Assembly: GCA_032433765.1 (NCBI GenBank) | Contig: JAVIAB010000124.1 | Span: 78,172,465-78,236,464 of the forward strand | Length of the DNA stretch: 64,000 nucleotides | Source of the DNA: Megaustenia siamemsis | Lineage: Eukaryota; Mollusca; Gastropoda; Stylommatophora; Ariophantidae | Direction: 5' to 3' | Shown: positions 1 through 10,689 of the stretch, one piece after another | Layout of the letters: every line of letters begins with the position of its first letter | How positions within the stretch are numbered: position 1 is the stretch's first letter | Notes under the pieces: generated by a model | What the model was told of the DNA's origin: nothing | The model's input: only the letters and a program-made list of their open reading frames with translations | The model's database searches: none | Position numbers and translations under genes: made by a program

Positions 1-640
1 GAAATACCTCTATTAGACGTACAATCTTACATATAACTGGGCAGTAATATAGACAAAGAGGGAGGAACAGAGAATGATACCAAAATAAGAATATCAAAAG
101 CAAGAGGAACATTCGTTGCACTGGAAAAAATATGGAAACCCAAAGAAACTAGGTTAAGTACAAAACTAAAAATTTTGAGCTCCAATGTTAAGTCAGTCCG
201 ATTATATGACTGTGAAACATGGAGAACAACAAAAATGACAATCATGAAGAAACAGACCTTCATTAATGGATGCTTGCACAGAGTTAAAGGATGGAAAAGC
301 CAGGACAGAAACACTAACACAGAATTATGGAAAAGTACCAGTCAAATACCTGTGGATAAAGAGATACAACAAAGATGATGGCACTGGATAGGACTACACA
401 CTGTGGAAAGCAACTGAGAGTATTACACAACAGGCCCATTTTTTTAATCCTAAGGAAAAAGACAAAGAGGAAGGGTAAAATATTCTTGGAGAAGGCAGAT
501 AGAAGCAGAGATGAAGATGATGGGGAAGACATGGAAGGACCTTAAAAAAATGGTAAGAAACAGAACAGCTTGTAAAGTGTTTGTTGAAGACCTATGCTTC
601 ACAGGGAGTTGGAAGATAGAAGAAAAATAAGACAGCATAT
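1..640 (+). mobile_element. RTE-like LINE, 3' fragment (family H)
   Basis: The window opens inside the C-terminal region of a non-LTR retrotransposon. Frameshifted translations read as the usual post-RT region: a CETWRTTK block, then DKEIQQR, and near 540-610 the terminal block that ends in a CFTGSWK-like motif. The same DNA recurs at 34861-35165 (plus) and, on the minus strand, at 39776-40785 and 49035-49290, so these form one family. The opening 75 bases match the rc of 49225-49300. Several frameshifts and stops show that the copy is dead. Its 5' portion lies outside the window. Confidence 0.75.
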
Positions 641-644
641 TTTT

Positions 645-760
645 GGGTGATGAGGTTGGTATCATGCCAGGCTGACTTTACTTCCAGGAAAAATCTCTGA
701 TACCCATTTTAAGAGGATGGGTGAACCCTGGAGCCTTGTTGGTCTGAAAACAAATCCACC
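645..760 (-). repeat. tRNA-derived SINE remnant (SINE1)
   Basis: On the minus strand this reads as the middle of the SINE1 family seen complete at 29662-29916: 'gggtgaacc..', 'gggtatc', then a GGAAGTAAAG-like segment. Head and tail are decayed. It abuts the LINE fragment to its left. Confidence 0.55.
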
Positions 761-1600
761 AATTCTTTCTAAAGTTTGTTAATATTTGATGGGGTGTGAT
801 TAAATTCTGTCACCATCATCTTCATTAATGTCTTCATCATAATCATTGCCCTCATATTTGTAACTATAATTGGAGCACAGAACAATAAATATGTTTAGCA
901 TTTCTGCAACAAATTTGTTTCAAAGAATTTCTATTTCCATGTCAAAGTTGTTTTCATTATAAAATATTCACATTTCAAGATAACTAACCTCCTGTATAAT
1001 TCTCCACAGAGATTACTGTTAGCATAAAAGTATCTTTCTGGTGTTCACCAGATGTCTACTGAAGGAATGGAAGGCCTTTTTCATCATCTGTCCTTAAGAG
1101 GACATAGATGAATTGTGTTGTGGTTTATTTGTTCCTTTCATCTGACTTGAGCACAGCATTTTTGAGTACCGAATTACTTTCCCTCTTTGATTCCTACTCA
1201 CTTGGCTAGATTACACTGGTCAGTCTGTTATTAGAGGCAATGTGAAGAGGTGTAGCAATGTCTGGATCATTCTAGTTCACTGATCATGGTGCAAGCCGTC
1301 AGCTACGAGTTGCTGGCAGCTTCCAGCTCTGCTTCTGTTACTGTCGGACGCCTTGCTCCAAGTGAGAGTTTAAATTCTTTAACTACCAATACAAGGCCAC
1401 AGGATACATCCTGAAAAGTAATGTCTTTAATTTTTTGTTACAGTTTTTTTGTTGCTAAATTTTGGCAAGAAATTACAACATTGTACCAGAATGCATCACT
1501 TTCGCCACTGATTCTATAACTTTGATAGATATACTACTAAAGATGTGAAAGTAATGTTATTATTATTAACGAAAATTAACTTTAAGAAAAGTACACTTAC
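761..1600. other. RSPH9 intronic or flanking DNA, no recognisable feature
   Basis: This AT-rich stretch lies downstream of RSPH9 exon 2 (minus strand). I searched for the next RSPH9 exon, which should begin with the residues after EEEI, and did not find it. The next exon is therefore expected beyond base 1. Confidence 0.4.
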
Positions 1601-1766
1601 AATTTCTTCTTCTTCTGTTGAATTTTGTCCCTCACCAGTTATTTTTACCTCAACATGTTCTGTCTCAAAGGAAGGGTCTCCAGTGAAATACCCTTGAGCA
1701 AGTTTTGTGTTTTCTTTCATTGCAAGTGAGGCAGGAGGTAGTAGACCCCACTGTATGCAGTCCTTA
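1601..1766 (-). CDS. RSPH9: Radial spoke head protein 9, exon 2
   Basis: This is the second coding exon of the radial-spoke head component of motile axonemes. It is bounded by an acceptor (tttgtatag at 1775-1767) and a strong donor (gtaagt starting at 1600). Joined to exon 1 it reads KTFYSKDCIQWGLLPP, then GYFTGDPSFETEHVE, and ends in EEEEI. From family knowledge, vertebrate RSPH9 has KTLYSLNCTEWSLLPP, GDPSYEYEHTE and EEEI in the same order and spacing. The exon has 166 nt; with the 227 nt of exon 1 it gives exactly 131 codons, so the boundary is in phase 0. The family is about 275 residues long, so the C-terminal half must be encoded left of the window. No frameshift or stop is present. Confidence 0.9.
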
Positions 1767-1899
1767 CTATACAAATAAGAAATGTAAACTAGCATAGATG
1801 ATTATACCTATGGGGGAAGCATATTTTATTAGCAAAAAGAACAAATATGAAATGCAATTATCAATCTTTATCTGTGCATGTGAAAGTTCATAATCAGTG

Positions 1900-3476
1900 A
1901 AAGAAATAAGAATAAACCAGATGTATTTGAAAAGACCAGAATTAAACAATTCAAATGAAGACACAGGACCACCAATAATGCAGAGTGAAGTGGAGGACGC
2001 AATTCAACACATGAAAAGAGGCAAAGCTCCAGGTCCTGACAATATAACAATCGAAGAGATAAATGCATTAGGAGAGTTGGGAGTACAAGTCATAACAAAA
2101 TTACTCAATGACATATATAACACTGGACACATACCCGAAGATCTACTAAAATCTATCTTTGTAGCCATACCGAAGAAGTCAGGCGCCACTGATTGTGAAG
2201 ACCATCGCACTATTAGTCTCATGAGCCATATGACTAAAATATTACTAAGAATAATCATGAGACGTGTAAGGAACAAAATAAAACCAGAAATAAGTGAAGA
2301 ACAATGCGGATTTGTGGAAGGAAAGGGCACCAATAATGCAATATACATCTTAAGGACATTGATAGAAAGATCTATAGAGGTAAAGAAAGATCTATATATG
2401 TGCTTTATAGACTACACGAAAGCATTTGACAAAGTAAAGCACGTGGAAATAATCAATATGCTGGAGAAATTAAACATTGATGGCAAGGATCTGCGAATCA
2501 TAAAAAACATGTACTGGCAACAAACAGCAGCTATATGAATTAACAACCAAACAGGACAATCCCAATATATAAAACAAGGAGTCAGACAAGGCTGTGTTCT
2601 GTCACCGGATTTGTTTTCACTTTACAGCGAATATATTATGAGATCAATAGTAGACAAAAAAGGAATTGAAGTCAACGGTCACAACATAAATAATTTGCGA
2701 TATGCGGATGACACAGTCTTAATAGCAGAGACAGAGAACGAACTACAAGAAATGATAGACATAATAGTAGAAGAAAGCAACAAGAAAGGTCTCAGTCTGA
2801 ATAGTCAGAAAACAGAAGTAATGGTTATATCAAAGAAACAATCATCACCATCATGCAGCATACAAATAAACTAGACAAATCTGAAACAAGTACAACGTTT
2901 CAAATACTTGGGCACAATAATTACATCAGGTGGGAGATGCACCACAGAAATAAAAGCAGAATAGCTCAGGCCAAAATAGCATTTCAGAAAATGAAAAATA
3001 TCTTATGCAACAAATCTATGTCAATAAAAATGAGAAAGAGAGTTCATCGGTGCTATATAGAACCAATTCTGACCTATGGAAGCGAATCATTGACAGTAGA
3101 CAAACAAATGAAAAGACGATTAGAGGCCACAGAGATGGGATTTCTCAGAAGAATGTTGAAAGTTCCCTGGACAGATAAAAAGACCAATGAGGAAGTTCTC
3201 AAAGAGGCCAACACAAAAAGGGAGCTCTTAAAAAACATCAGAAAGAAGCAATCAACATTCTTCGGGCACATCATGAGAAGAGGAAAGTTGGAATACTTGG
3301 TTACAACTGGCAAAATAAAAGGAAAGAGAGATCGCAGAAGACAAAGAGAGAAAATACTGGATAGCTTGGTGTCATGGCATGGAAAACAGTCAACAACAGA
3401 ATTGATACGATGCACTGTAGATAGAAGATTGTGGAGGGACATGATCGCCTACGCCAACCGGCAGGGTACATGATGA
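1900..3476 (+). mobile_element. RTE-like LINE (family B), degraded
   Basis: This is a 5'-truncated reverse transcriptase inserted in RSPH9 intron 1 in the opposite orientation. Ordered RT motifs are visible: GKAPGPDNI, AIPKKSG, QCGFVEGKGT, FIDYTKAFDKV, a stop at 2536, then GVRQGCVLSPDLFSLY, LRYADDTVLIAE (catalytic YADD) and the C-terminal block RRMLKVPWTDKKT..FFGHIMRR. There is one in-frame stop and at least one frameshift near 2870. The end is marked by DMIAYANRQGT followed by ATGATGATGAT, the family's trinucleotide tail. Further copies are at 10235-10680, 35636-36250, 39240-41085 (split) and 61720-62085. Confidence 0.85.
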
Positions 3477-4185
3477 TGATAATTTGAAAAGAAATGTCCC
3501 AGGAAAAAACCTATATACAATTAAATGAATTCATGACTAGTGGGGGAAATATAAGATATAGCCATGTAACCAACAGTATAACCAATAATCAGAAAGATGT
3601 TTTATTGTAAAAATAAGATCAAATTTATTTATAGATATAAAAGAGTACCTGCAATAAAACTGGGTTTAATAATGAATAATGTTGAAAACAAAATCATACA
3701 GTTGCATCCCTTCCATCTATTTTTAAAGGCAAATCTGTTCACCAGACCTAAGAAAGTCTTACAAATGGAAAAAAAAAAACGGACATGTCAATTTCTTTTG
3801 CTTCTTCTTGGTGAACCATGATTTGTCCAGCCTCATACTATGTCTTCTATGTTGTATTAGCCCACAACTGTCATACAAAATATTGTGGGTAAAACATTTT
3901 ATTGTTTGTATGTACACATGGTTGGTCAACTTCAGTATTTATGGTCCATTTCAAAAGGGAGTTTGATACAATTTGATTGGCTAGTATAAACAGAGCTATC
4001 TTCTCAACTTTGCACACATTTTATGTTAATAAAATATTATGTGTAGATTTATTTTTATGATAAAAAAACATAGAAAGTGGTACAAATTGGTCTGTTTTCC
4101 AGGACAAATTTCCCTGTAAAACCTACAAGCCCATTTCAAAGAAATACCAGACTAAAGATGGGAAACCAGTGCATGATGGAAGGCC

Positions 4186-4440
4186 AAATAAGATGGGATT
4201 GAAGAGGGAGACAACCCAGTAATGGCCAAGTAAGATGGGATTGAAGAGAGAGAGACAACCCAGTACTGGAAAAGTAAGATGGGATTGAAGAGAGAGACAA
4301 CCCAGTACTGGAAAAGTAAGATGGGATTGAAGAGAGAGACTACCCATTACTGACCAAGTAAATTGAGATTGAAGAGGGAGACAACACAGTACTGGCCAAG
4401 TTAGTTGGAATTAAAGAGGGAGACAATCCAGTACTGGAAA
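4186..4440. repeat. Degenerate outlier units of the 42-bp minisatellite
   Basis: About six units resembling 'ccaagtaagatgggattga' are followed by agaggga-rich sequence. They vary in length (40-43 bp) and are separated from the main array by 190 bp of unrelated sequence that contains a 14-base C run at about 4518-4531. Confidence 0.8.
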
Positions 4441-4630
4441 CACATAATAAACAAATATTATTATGGATGGAAACTTCTACGGAATCATTTCAGGGAAGAG
4501 GTATTTTTACAACACTCCCCCCCCCCCCCCAAATTCAAATAACAACAGAACAAAACAAAAAAACAATAGATAGCCAGAAGCAGGATTGAACCCATGCTCC
4601 CCAAGACAGCACTTAGCTAGGCAGCCTTTC

Positions 4631-6604
4631 TGACCAAGTAAGTTTGGTTTGAAGAGGGAGACAATCCAGTACTGACGAAGTAAGTTTGGTTTGAAGAGGG
4701 ATACAATCTAGTACTGACCAAGTAAGTTTGGTTTGAAGAGGGATACAATCCAGTACTGACCAAGTAAGTTTGGTTTGAAGAGGGATACAATCTAGTATTG
4801 ACCAAGTAAGTTTGGTTTGAAGAGGGAGACAATCCAGTACTGACCAAGTAAGTTTGGTTTGAAGAGGGAGACAATCCAGTACTGACCAAGTAAGTTTGGT
4901 TTGAAGAGGGAGACAATCCAGTACTGACCAAGTAAGTTTGGTTTGAAGAGGGAGACAATCTAGTACTGACCAAGTAAGTTTGGTTTGAAGAGGGAGACAA
5001 TCCAGTACTGACCAAGTAAGTTTGGTTTGAAGAGGGAGACAATCCAGTACTGACAAAGTAAGTTTGGTTTGAAGAGGGAGACAATCCAGTACTGACCAAG
5101 TAAGTTTGGTTTGAAGAGGGAGACAATCCAGTACTGACCAAGTAAGTTTGGTTTGAAGAGGGAGACAATCCAGTACTGACCAAGTAAGTTTGGTTTGAAG
5201 AGGGAGACAATCCAGTACTGACCAAGTAAGTTTGGTTTGAAGAGGGAGACAATCCAGTACTGACCAAGTAAGTTTGGTTTGAAGAGGGAGACAATCCAGT
5301 ACTGACCAAGTAATTTTGGTTTGAAGAGGGAGACAATCTAGTACTGACCAAGTAAGTTTGGTTTGAAGAGGGAGACAATCCAGTACTGACCAAGTAAGTT
5401 TGGTTTGAAGAGGGATACAATCTAGTACTGACCAAGTAAGTTTGGTTTGAAGAGGGAGACAATCCAGTACTGACCAAGTAAGTTTGGTTTGAAGAGGAAG
5501 TGAATCCAGTACTGACCGAGTAAGTTTGGTTTGAAGAGGGAGACAATCCAGTACTGACTGAGTAAGTTTGGTTTGAAGAGGGAGACAATCCAGTACTGAC
5601 CAAGTAAGTTTGGTTTGAAGAGGGAGACAATCCAGTACTGACAAAGTAAGTTGGTACTGAAGAGGGAGACAATCCAGTACTGACCAAGTAAGTTTGGTTT
5701 GAAGAGGGAGACAATCCAGTACTGACCAAGTAAGTTTGGTTTGAAGAGGGAGACAATCCAGTACTGACCAAGTAAGTTTGGTTTGAAGAGGGAGATAATC
5801 CAGTACTGACCAAGTAAGTTTGGTTTGAAGAGGGAGACAATACAGTACTGACCAAGTAAGTTTGGTTTGAAGAGGAAGACAATCCAGTACTGACCAAGTA
5901 AGTTGGTACTGAAGAGGGAGACAATCTAGTACTGACCAAGTAAGTTGGTACTGAAGAGGGAGACAGTCTAGTACTGACCAAGTAAGTTGGTACTGAAGAG
6001 GGAGACAGTCTAGTACTGACCAAGTAGGTTTGATTTGAAGAGGGAGACAATCCAGTACTGACCAAGTAAGTTGGTACTGAAGAGGGAGACAATCCAGTAC
6101 TGACCAAGTAAGTTGGTACTGAAGAGAGAGACAATCCAGTACTGACCAAGTAAGTTGGTACTGAAGAGGGAGACAATTCAGTACTGACCAAGTAAGTCTG
6201 GATTGAAGAGGGAGATAACCTAGTATGGACCAAGTAAGTAGGGATTGAAGAGGGAGATAACCTAGTACTGATAAAGTAAGTAGGGATTGAAGAGGGAGAT
6301 AACCTAGTATTGGCCAAGTAAGTAGGGATTGAAGAGGGAGATAACCTAGTACTGATCAAGTAAGTAGGGATTGAAGTGGGAGATAACCTAGTATTGGCCA
6401 AGTAAGTAGGGATTGAAGAGGGAGATAACCTAGTATTGGCCAAGTAAGTAGGGATTGAAGAGGGAGATAACCTAGTATTTGCCAAGTAAGTAAGGATTGA
6501 AGAGGGAGATAACCTAGTATTGGCCAAGTAAGTAGGGATTGAAGAGGGAGATAACCTAGTACTGATCAAGTAAGTAGGGATTGAAGAGGGAGATAACCTA
6601 GTAC
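4631..6604. repeat. 42-bp minisatellite, 47 units
   Basis: The tandem array lies inside RSPH9 intron 1. The unit is 'tgaccaagtaagtttggttt' followed by 'gaagagggagacaatccagt' plus 'ac'. Three unit types succeed one another: a tttggtttg type (left), a ttggtactg type (centre, about 5640-6190) and a tagggattg type (right, 6230-6604). Length 1974 = 47 x 42 exactly, so no net indel has been fixed. Because 42 is divisible by 3, long minus-strand frames stay open by arithmetic (14-residue periods such as LVSTGLSPSSNQTY). I do not regard these as genes. Confidence 0.95.
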
Positions 6605-7105
6605 TTAAAAATGCGTTTCTGAAGAATGATGTGTTGGGCAAAAATATTGCAGCTTTCAGTAAACCACACCACAACATTTACACCCACTTACTGCTTTTTA
6701 AGTGTGAATGGTGAACAGGAGTAGTTGCCAGGTGGTGAACGTTGAAGAAAGAATTTACCTGAATGTATTGAAGAATATGACTATATATGTTGGGTGTCCA
6801 AAGACCGTGGTTACTGAAGTAGAGATAGAAGGAAGAACTACAATAAAGTAAGCCTGAGGTGTTTATACAACCAGCTCTTTCTAAGAGCTATCTGTCCTTA
6901 TACTTTTTTTTCTCATTTAGGAAGGACTGAGCACCTATGCATTTGCCTGGAGTGCAGTGATGTAAATTATTTACCAAGTTAATCAATCATTTTCTAAAAC
7001 TACAATTATATCATGTAGTTACTGTACCCAAGCAAAACTGTTATTATGTTTTTTGTTCACTTTATTGTTTTCAGTTGTATTGCGGGTAATCTTATTTATT
7101 TAAGT

Positions 7106-7177
7106 ATCTATCTATCTATCTTTCATTCACCTGAAGTATTGTCTATATGTCAATGTCATTTCCTGTATAAATTTTAC
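7106..7177 (-). mobile_element. 3' tip of the I-group LINE (family F)
   Basis: On the minus strand this is nearly identical to the last 60 bases of the full-length element at 19359-23410: 'aaaatttatacaggaaa', then a caatacttcaggtga stretch, followed by the (GATA)n tail, here seen as (TATC)n. It is a severely 5'-truncated copy in RSPH9 intron 1. Confidence 0.8.
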
Positions 7178-8639
7178 TTATTTAAATTTAAGTATGAATC
7201 TTAACTTGTTTTACAGTATTCTACAACAATTACATATACATGGGACAAGATTATGTATGTCAGCTCTCCACTTCTTATACTGTGTACACTTTTAGAAGTC
7301 AGTCTGAAAGCGTTTAAGGAAGAAATGGTGTACCTAAATTTATAGACATTCAACATAGTTTGTCCTAGATTAGCACCTCAATAGTGGATTTTCAGCAGCC
7401 ACAGACAAGTGCCACAATCACATTCATCAAAAATTACAAATAATTGTTGAAGGAATGGTACTACATCTTTTTATAACTGATGTGCAGTATTGTTACTAGT
7501 TCTTTTCTATAGAGCTGATAACACGTATAGTATTTTTCTGGCAAAATAGATGATTTGCATTTTATTTGTTCATATATCTGCAAGTGGCATATATTGTTTG
7601 ACTCTTTCATCCTTCCTTTGCTCAAACAATAGTTTCCTTCTCTTTTCACAACTTCATTACCTTTTTTCACTTCAGGAATGTTGCAGTAAAAAAGTATCTA
7701 TTGGATCACAAACTCCTGACGTGACTTACAACAAACTGTCACTGTCAGATCATTCAAATTTGCATTTCTGTGTTTAATAATTGCGTGGCCACTGTCAATG
7801 AAGAATACAATATCTCTTTCTTTGTGTTCCTCCAAGATAGTTTCAATTTTCAGAACAGCTGCTTCTGCTTTAAAATAGCTCCAGAACTTTCCTGTTGTCA
7901 TTTCTGTGTTTTTTTTCTAAGGTTCATAAAAATTCTAGGGAACATGGGATGGGAGTCATAGTTCTCCACAACTGATGATTTTCTGTTACATTTTGTAGGA
8001 TTTAGTTGTTTCTTAGTCTCATATCATGGTTGAACCTTCCCTAGTAATTGTTTCTGCATTGCGATTCTCTTGGTCTTCCTTGTTTTATTTTGCCAGATGG
8101 TTACCATATGAATGGCTGATGGGGAAGTCTTTCTTCATTCATTCCTCAGCACACGACCAATGTAGTTCCAATGCCTTCTTCTTATAGTGGTTGACACATA
8201 TTCTTTTTTAGATTTGTCACTTATCTGTACATTTCAAGTGTGTTCTTTCCTGCTTTTGTTTGAGATCCTACATAGACAATCATTTTCAAAGCCATTTAAT
8301 TTCCTATCCAAGGTCTGAATGGATTTCCAGCTTTCACTTCTTTATGTTAGCACTGGTGTCACACATCCACATGGGTTTAACTATCTAAATTTTGTTTATT
8401 TACTGATAATTTTGGATCTCCAGATAGATCATTGTTTGTTGAAAGCATTTGATGCTAGTGCGATGCATGTCATGATTCCTATGTTATGTTTCCATCGCTG
8501 GAAATTTTGCTGCCCTGGTAAATAAAATTTGTAACCTTTTGTAAAATTTTTACTGTTAAGTGTTATATGAATATTATATATAGCCTATATTATAGCAGCA
8601 GGGGCAGGGCTATAATGATAATGCTATTGAAAAAAAAAA
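7178..8639. other. RSPH9 intron 1, no recognisable feature
   Basis: No convincing exon or repeat family was recognised here. Short ORFs on both strands lack splice context and sequence character. A block near 7990-8260 reads like decayed minus-strand LINE C-terminus ('cgaccaatgtagttccaatg'), but it is too weak to assign. Confidence 0.3.
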
Positions 8640-9385
8640 AGTTAGAAATAAAAATATCCAGGACGTTGTGAGGTCATCAAGCCTTGGACTAGATATGAAT
8701 ATCAAAAAGACTAAAACTATGATCATAAACAAAGAAAATACTCAAAACCCACAAGTGGATATCCAAATTGAAGGAATAGACCTTGAGACAGTTCAGAACT
8801 ACAACTACCTTGGACATACTATAACCAGTGATGGAAAATGTACAACTGAAATAAACAAAAGAATAGGAATGGCAAAAAGTAATTTTAATGTCATGAGGTA
8901 CATACTAACATCAAAACAGATAACACCAGGGCTACAACTAAGAATACCAAAATGTTACATCTTCTCAATATTCCTATATGGTGCAGAAACATGGTCATTA
9001 GACAAGAAAACAGAACAGAGAATTGAAGCCTTTGAAATGTGGATATATAGAAGAATAGGTAGAATTGGATGGAAGGAAAAGAAAACAAAGAAGTCTTAAA
9101 ACAACTAAAAATGAAAAGAGAACTACTAAACAGTACGCAATTCAAACAAGACAAATGCGATTTTTGGGCCATGTTAAAAGACACAACAGCCTACTAAAAG
9201 TAATCCTGGAGGGGAAAAATACAAGGTAAAAGAGGCAGACCAAGACTAACATGGACGAGTAACATCAAAAGATGGACAAATCAGCCTATGACAACCTGCA
9301 CCATCAAAGCAATAATAGACAGAGTAGAATGGCGCTCCATGGTAGCCAACCTTCGTTGCGGAGACGGCACTCGATGATGATTTTG
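8640..9385 (+). mobile_element. RTE-like LINE 3' part (family C)
   Basis: Translation gives the post-RT region: GLDMNIKKTKTMI, YNYLGHTITSDGKC, AETWSLDKKTEQRIEAFEMW and YRRIGRIGWKEKKT. A frameshift at about 9095 is followed by the terminal block ending at 'ggcactcgatgatgatt'. The minus-strand copy at 16325-17085 carries the preceding YADD region with the same NIKKTKTM motif, and 61095-61690 is a third copy. It is 5'-truncated and broken. Confidence 0.8.
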
Positions 9386-9444
9386 ATGAGGACGTTACTT
9401 TTGGTTTTGGTCGTATATGTAGTTTTTTTTTTTAAAATACAAAC

Positions 9445-9671
9445 CTGTAAAATGTTTTTCTGCCTGCAAATTCATCCTTGTATGCTCCTTGTGTAATAAA
9501 ATAATCGCCCTTGATACCTACTATTTTGCCCCAGAAGTAAACTTTGTAAAATTTGTTCTCATTTTGCAAAATTACCAGCGCGGTCTGAAGAGCTGCTTTC
9601 TGCTCAGGGCTCAGAATAATACCACCAATACCAACATAGTCGATATTCAAGTGAAGATCACCGGACTCCAT
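9445..9671 (-). CDS. RSPH9: Radial spoke head protein 9, exon 1 (start codon exon)
   Basis: This first coding exon starts at ATG 9671-9669 (MESGDLHLNIDYVG). It matches the family in order: LSPEQKAALQTALVIL (family LSPDRRASLLTSL), VYFWGKIVGIKGDYFITQG (family VLFWGRILGLVADYYIAQG), and FAGRKTFY (family LAPRKTLY). The donor is ttacag/gtttgt at 9444. The exon has 227 nt and ends with two bases of a codon, completed by the first base of exon 2 to give serine. The product is a small soluble protein of the radial spoke head, which in motile cilia relays signals between the central pair and outer-doublet dyneins. A perfect X-box lies 98 bp upstream. The intron to exon 2 is 7.7 kb and repeat-filled. 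Confidence 0.93.
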
Positions 9672-9768
9672 AAATCAGATTAATCTTTACAAAACGTTTC
9701 TGTTAATGTCGCTCCCGCATATCGCGTGCGTTTATATTAAATCGTTACCACTGCAATTTATAGCTAGT

Positions 9769-9782
9769 GTTACCATGGTTAC
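9769..9782 (-). promoter_or_regulatory. X-box (RFX binding site) upstream of RSPH9
   Basis: On the gene's strand the site reads GTAACCATGGTAAC. This satisfies the X-box consensus GTNRCC-(0-3)-RGYAAC with a 2-base spacer and no mismatch, and it is nearly a perfect palindrome. It lies 98 bp upstream of the RSPH9 ATG. RFX factors are the established activators of ciliary genes and X-boxes commonly lie within about 250 bp of the start. A retroelement fragment begins about 50 bp further upstream, so the promoter is compact. Confidence 0.8.
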
Positions 9783-9829
9783 CAACGTCAAGCAGTTCAA
9801 GCGGTCAAGAAAAGTAACGCAGTGGGGAA

Positions 9830-10135
9830 ATGATTCCCCTTCTTCTTTCCTTCCTCATTTGCCTTTCTGCGTCGAGGGGAGATCTAATTTGCGGTCTTTT
9901 GCTCTTCTGTTCGTCTCTGCTGCTGTTATGTCTCCTAGTGCCTCTAATATTCCACCCATCCATCTTTTTCGTGGACGACCATTGGGTCTGGTATTCTCAC
10001 AACGTTTGCTGAAGGCTCGTTGTGTTGTGTTTGGATCTTTCTGCCTGTCACGAGGCCAAACCATTTTTTCTGTTGTTTCTTTATATATTCTATGATGATT
10101 TCCCTACACATAAGAAACGAGACCAGAAAGCACAA
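9830..10135 (-). mobile_element. Non-LTR retrotransposon C-terminal fragment (family J)
   Basis: The minus strand translates to a LINE terminal region: KKWFGLVTGRK, a frameshift, then RPNGRPRKRWMGGILEALGD and ANRRAKDRKLDLPST-like residues (here ETNRRAKDRKLDLPST). The W-F-G-V...GRPRKRW pattern is typical of post-RT domains. A single short copy is upstream of RSPH9. Confidence 0.7.
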
Positions 10136-10234
10136 CCATATTAAAACTATAGTTTATGGTTGTGTCAGAAACAGTATCCAGTTGACTGTGCTATTTTACT
10201 TTCATTTTCTCTCTTTCTTTTCGGCTACTAATGG

Positions 10235-10680
10235 AATGAACAAGAAAAAGAGTTCTTAAATGTTATGTAGAACCAGTCTTAACATATGGATGTGAATCTA
10301 GGACAACAGACAAGAAAATCATTGGAGTCTGTAGAAATGTGGTTTTACAGAAGAATGTTTGAGAATACCATGGACAGCTAAGAAGAGTAATGAAAATGTT
10401 ATGAAAGAGGTCAAGGCAAAAAGAGAGCTAATTTCCAATATTAGGAAGAAACAATCATCATTTTTTGGCTATGTGATGAGAAGATAACAACTGAAATATA
10501 TTGTAACAACTGGGAAAACTGAGGGACGAAGAGATGGAGGGAAGCAAAGAGAAAAAAATACCAGACAGCTTAAGAGAATGGCTTGGCAGAAGGTCAACAA
10601 CAGAAATGATAAATAACTGTCGAGATCGAAAGTTGTGGAGAGACATGATCACCTACGCCAGTAGGCCCGGTACTTGATGA
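10235..10680 (+). mobile_element. RTE-like LINE 3' end (family B)
   Basis: This is a truncated copy corresponding to 3010-3476. It has RVLKCYVEPVLTYGCES-like, FFGYVMRR and LWRDMITYASRPGT blocks spread over several frames, ending in TTGATGACGATGA. It has many stops. Confidence 0.75.
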
Positions 10681-10689
10681 CGATGACTA

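Noticed and set aside
1290..1385. RSPH9 exon 3 candidate on the minus strand (frame with KEFKLSLGARRPTVTEAELE)
   Set aside because: It has a possible acceptor but does not resemble the RSPH9 segment that should follow EEEI (VQIKEE.., RGA..); the donor is weak.
4617..6677. 686-codon and 343-codon minus-strand frames over the 42-bp array, as repeat-rich secreted proteins
   Set aside because: The frames are open in two registers only because the unit is 42 bp. No signal peptide or non-repeat domain is present, and the array lies in an RSPH9 intron.
9706..10095. 129-codon plus-strand frame covering the RSPH9 promoter
   Set aside because: It overlaps the X-box region and the antisense of a LINE fragment. 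The composition is not protein-like and there is no family match.
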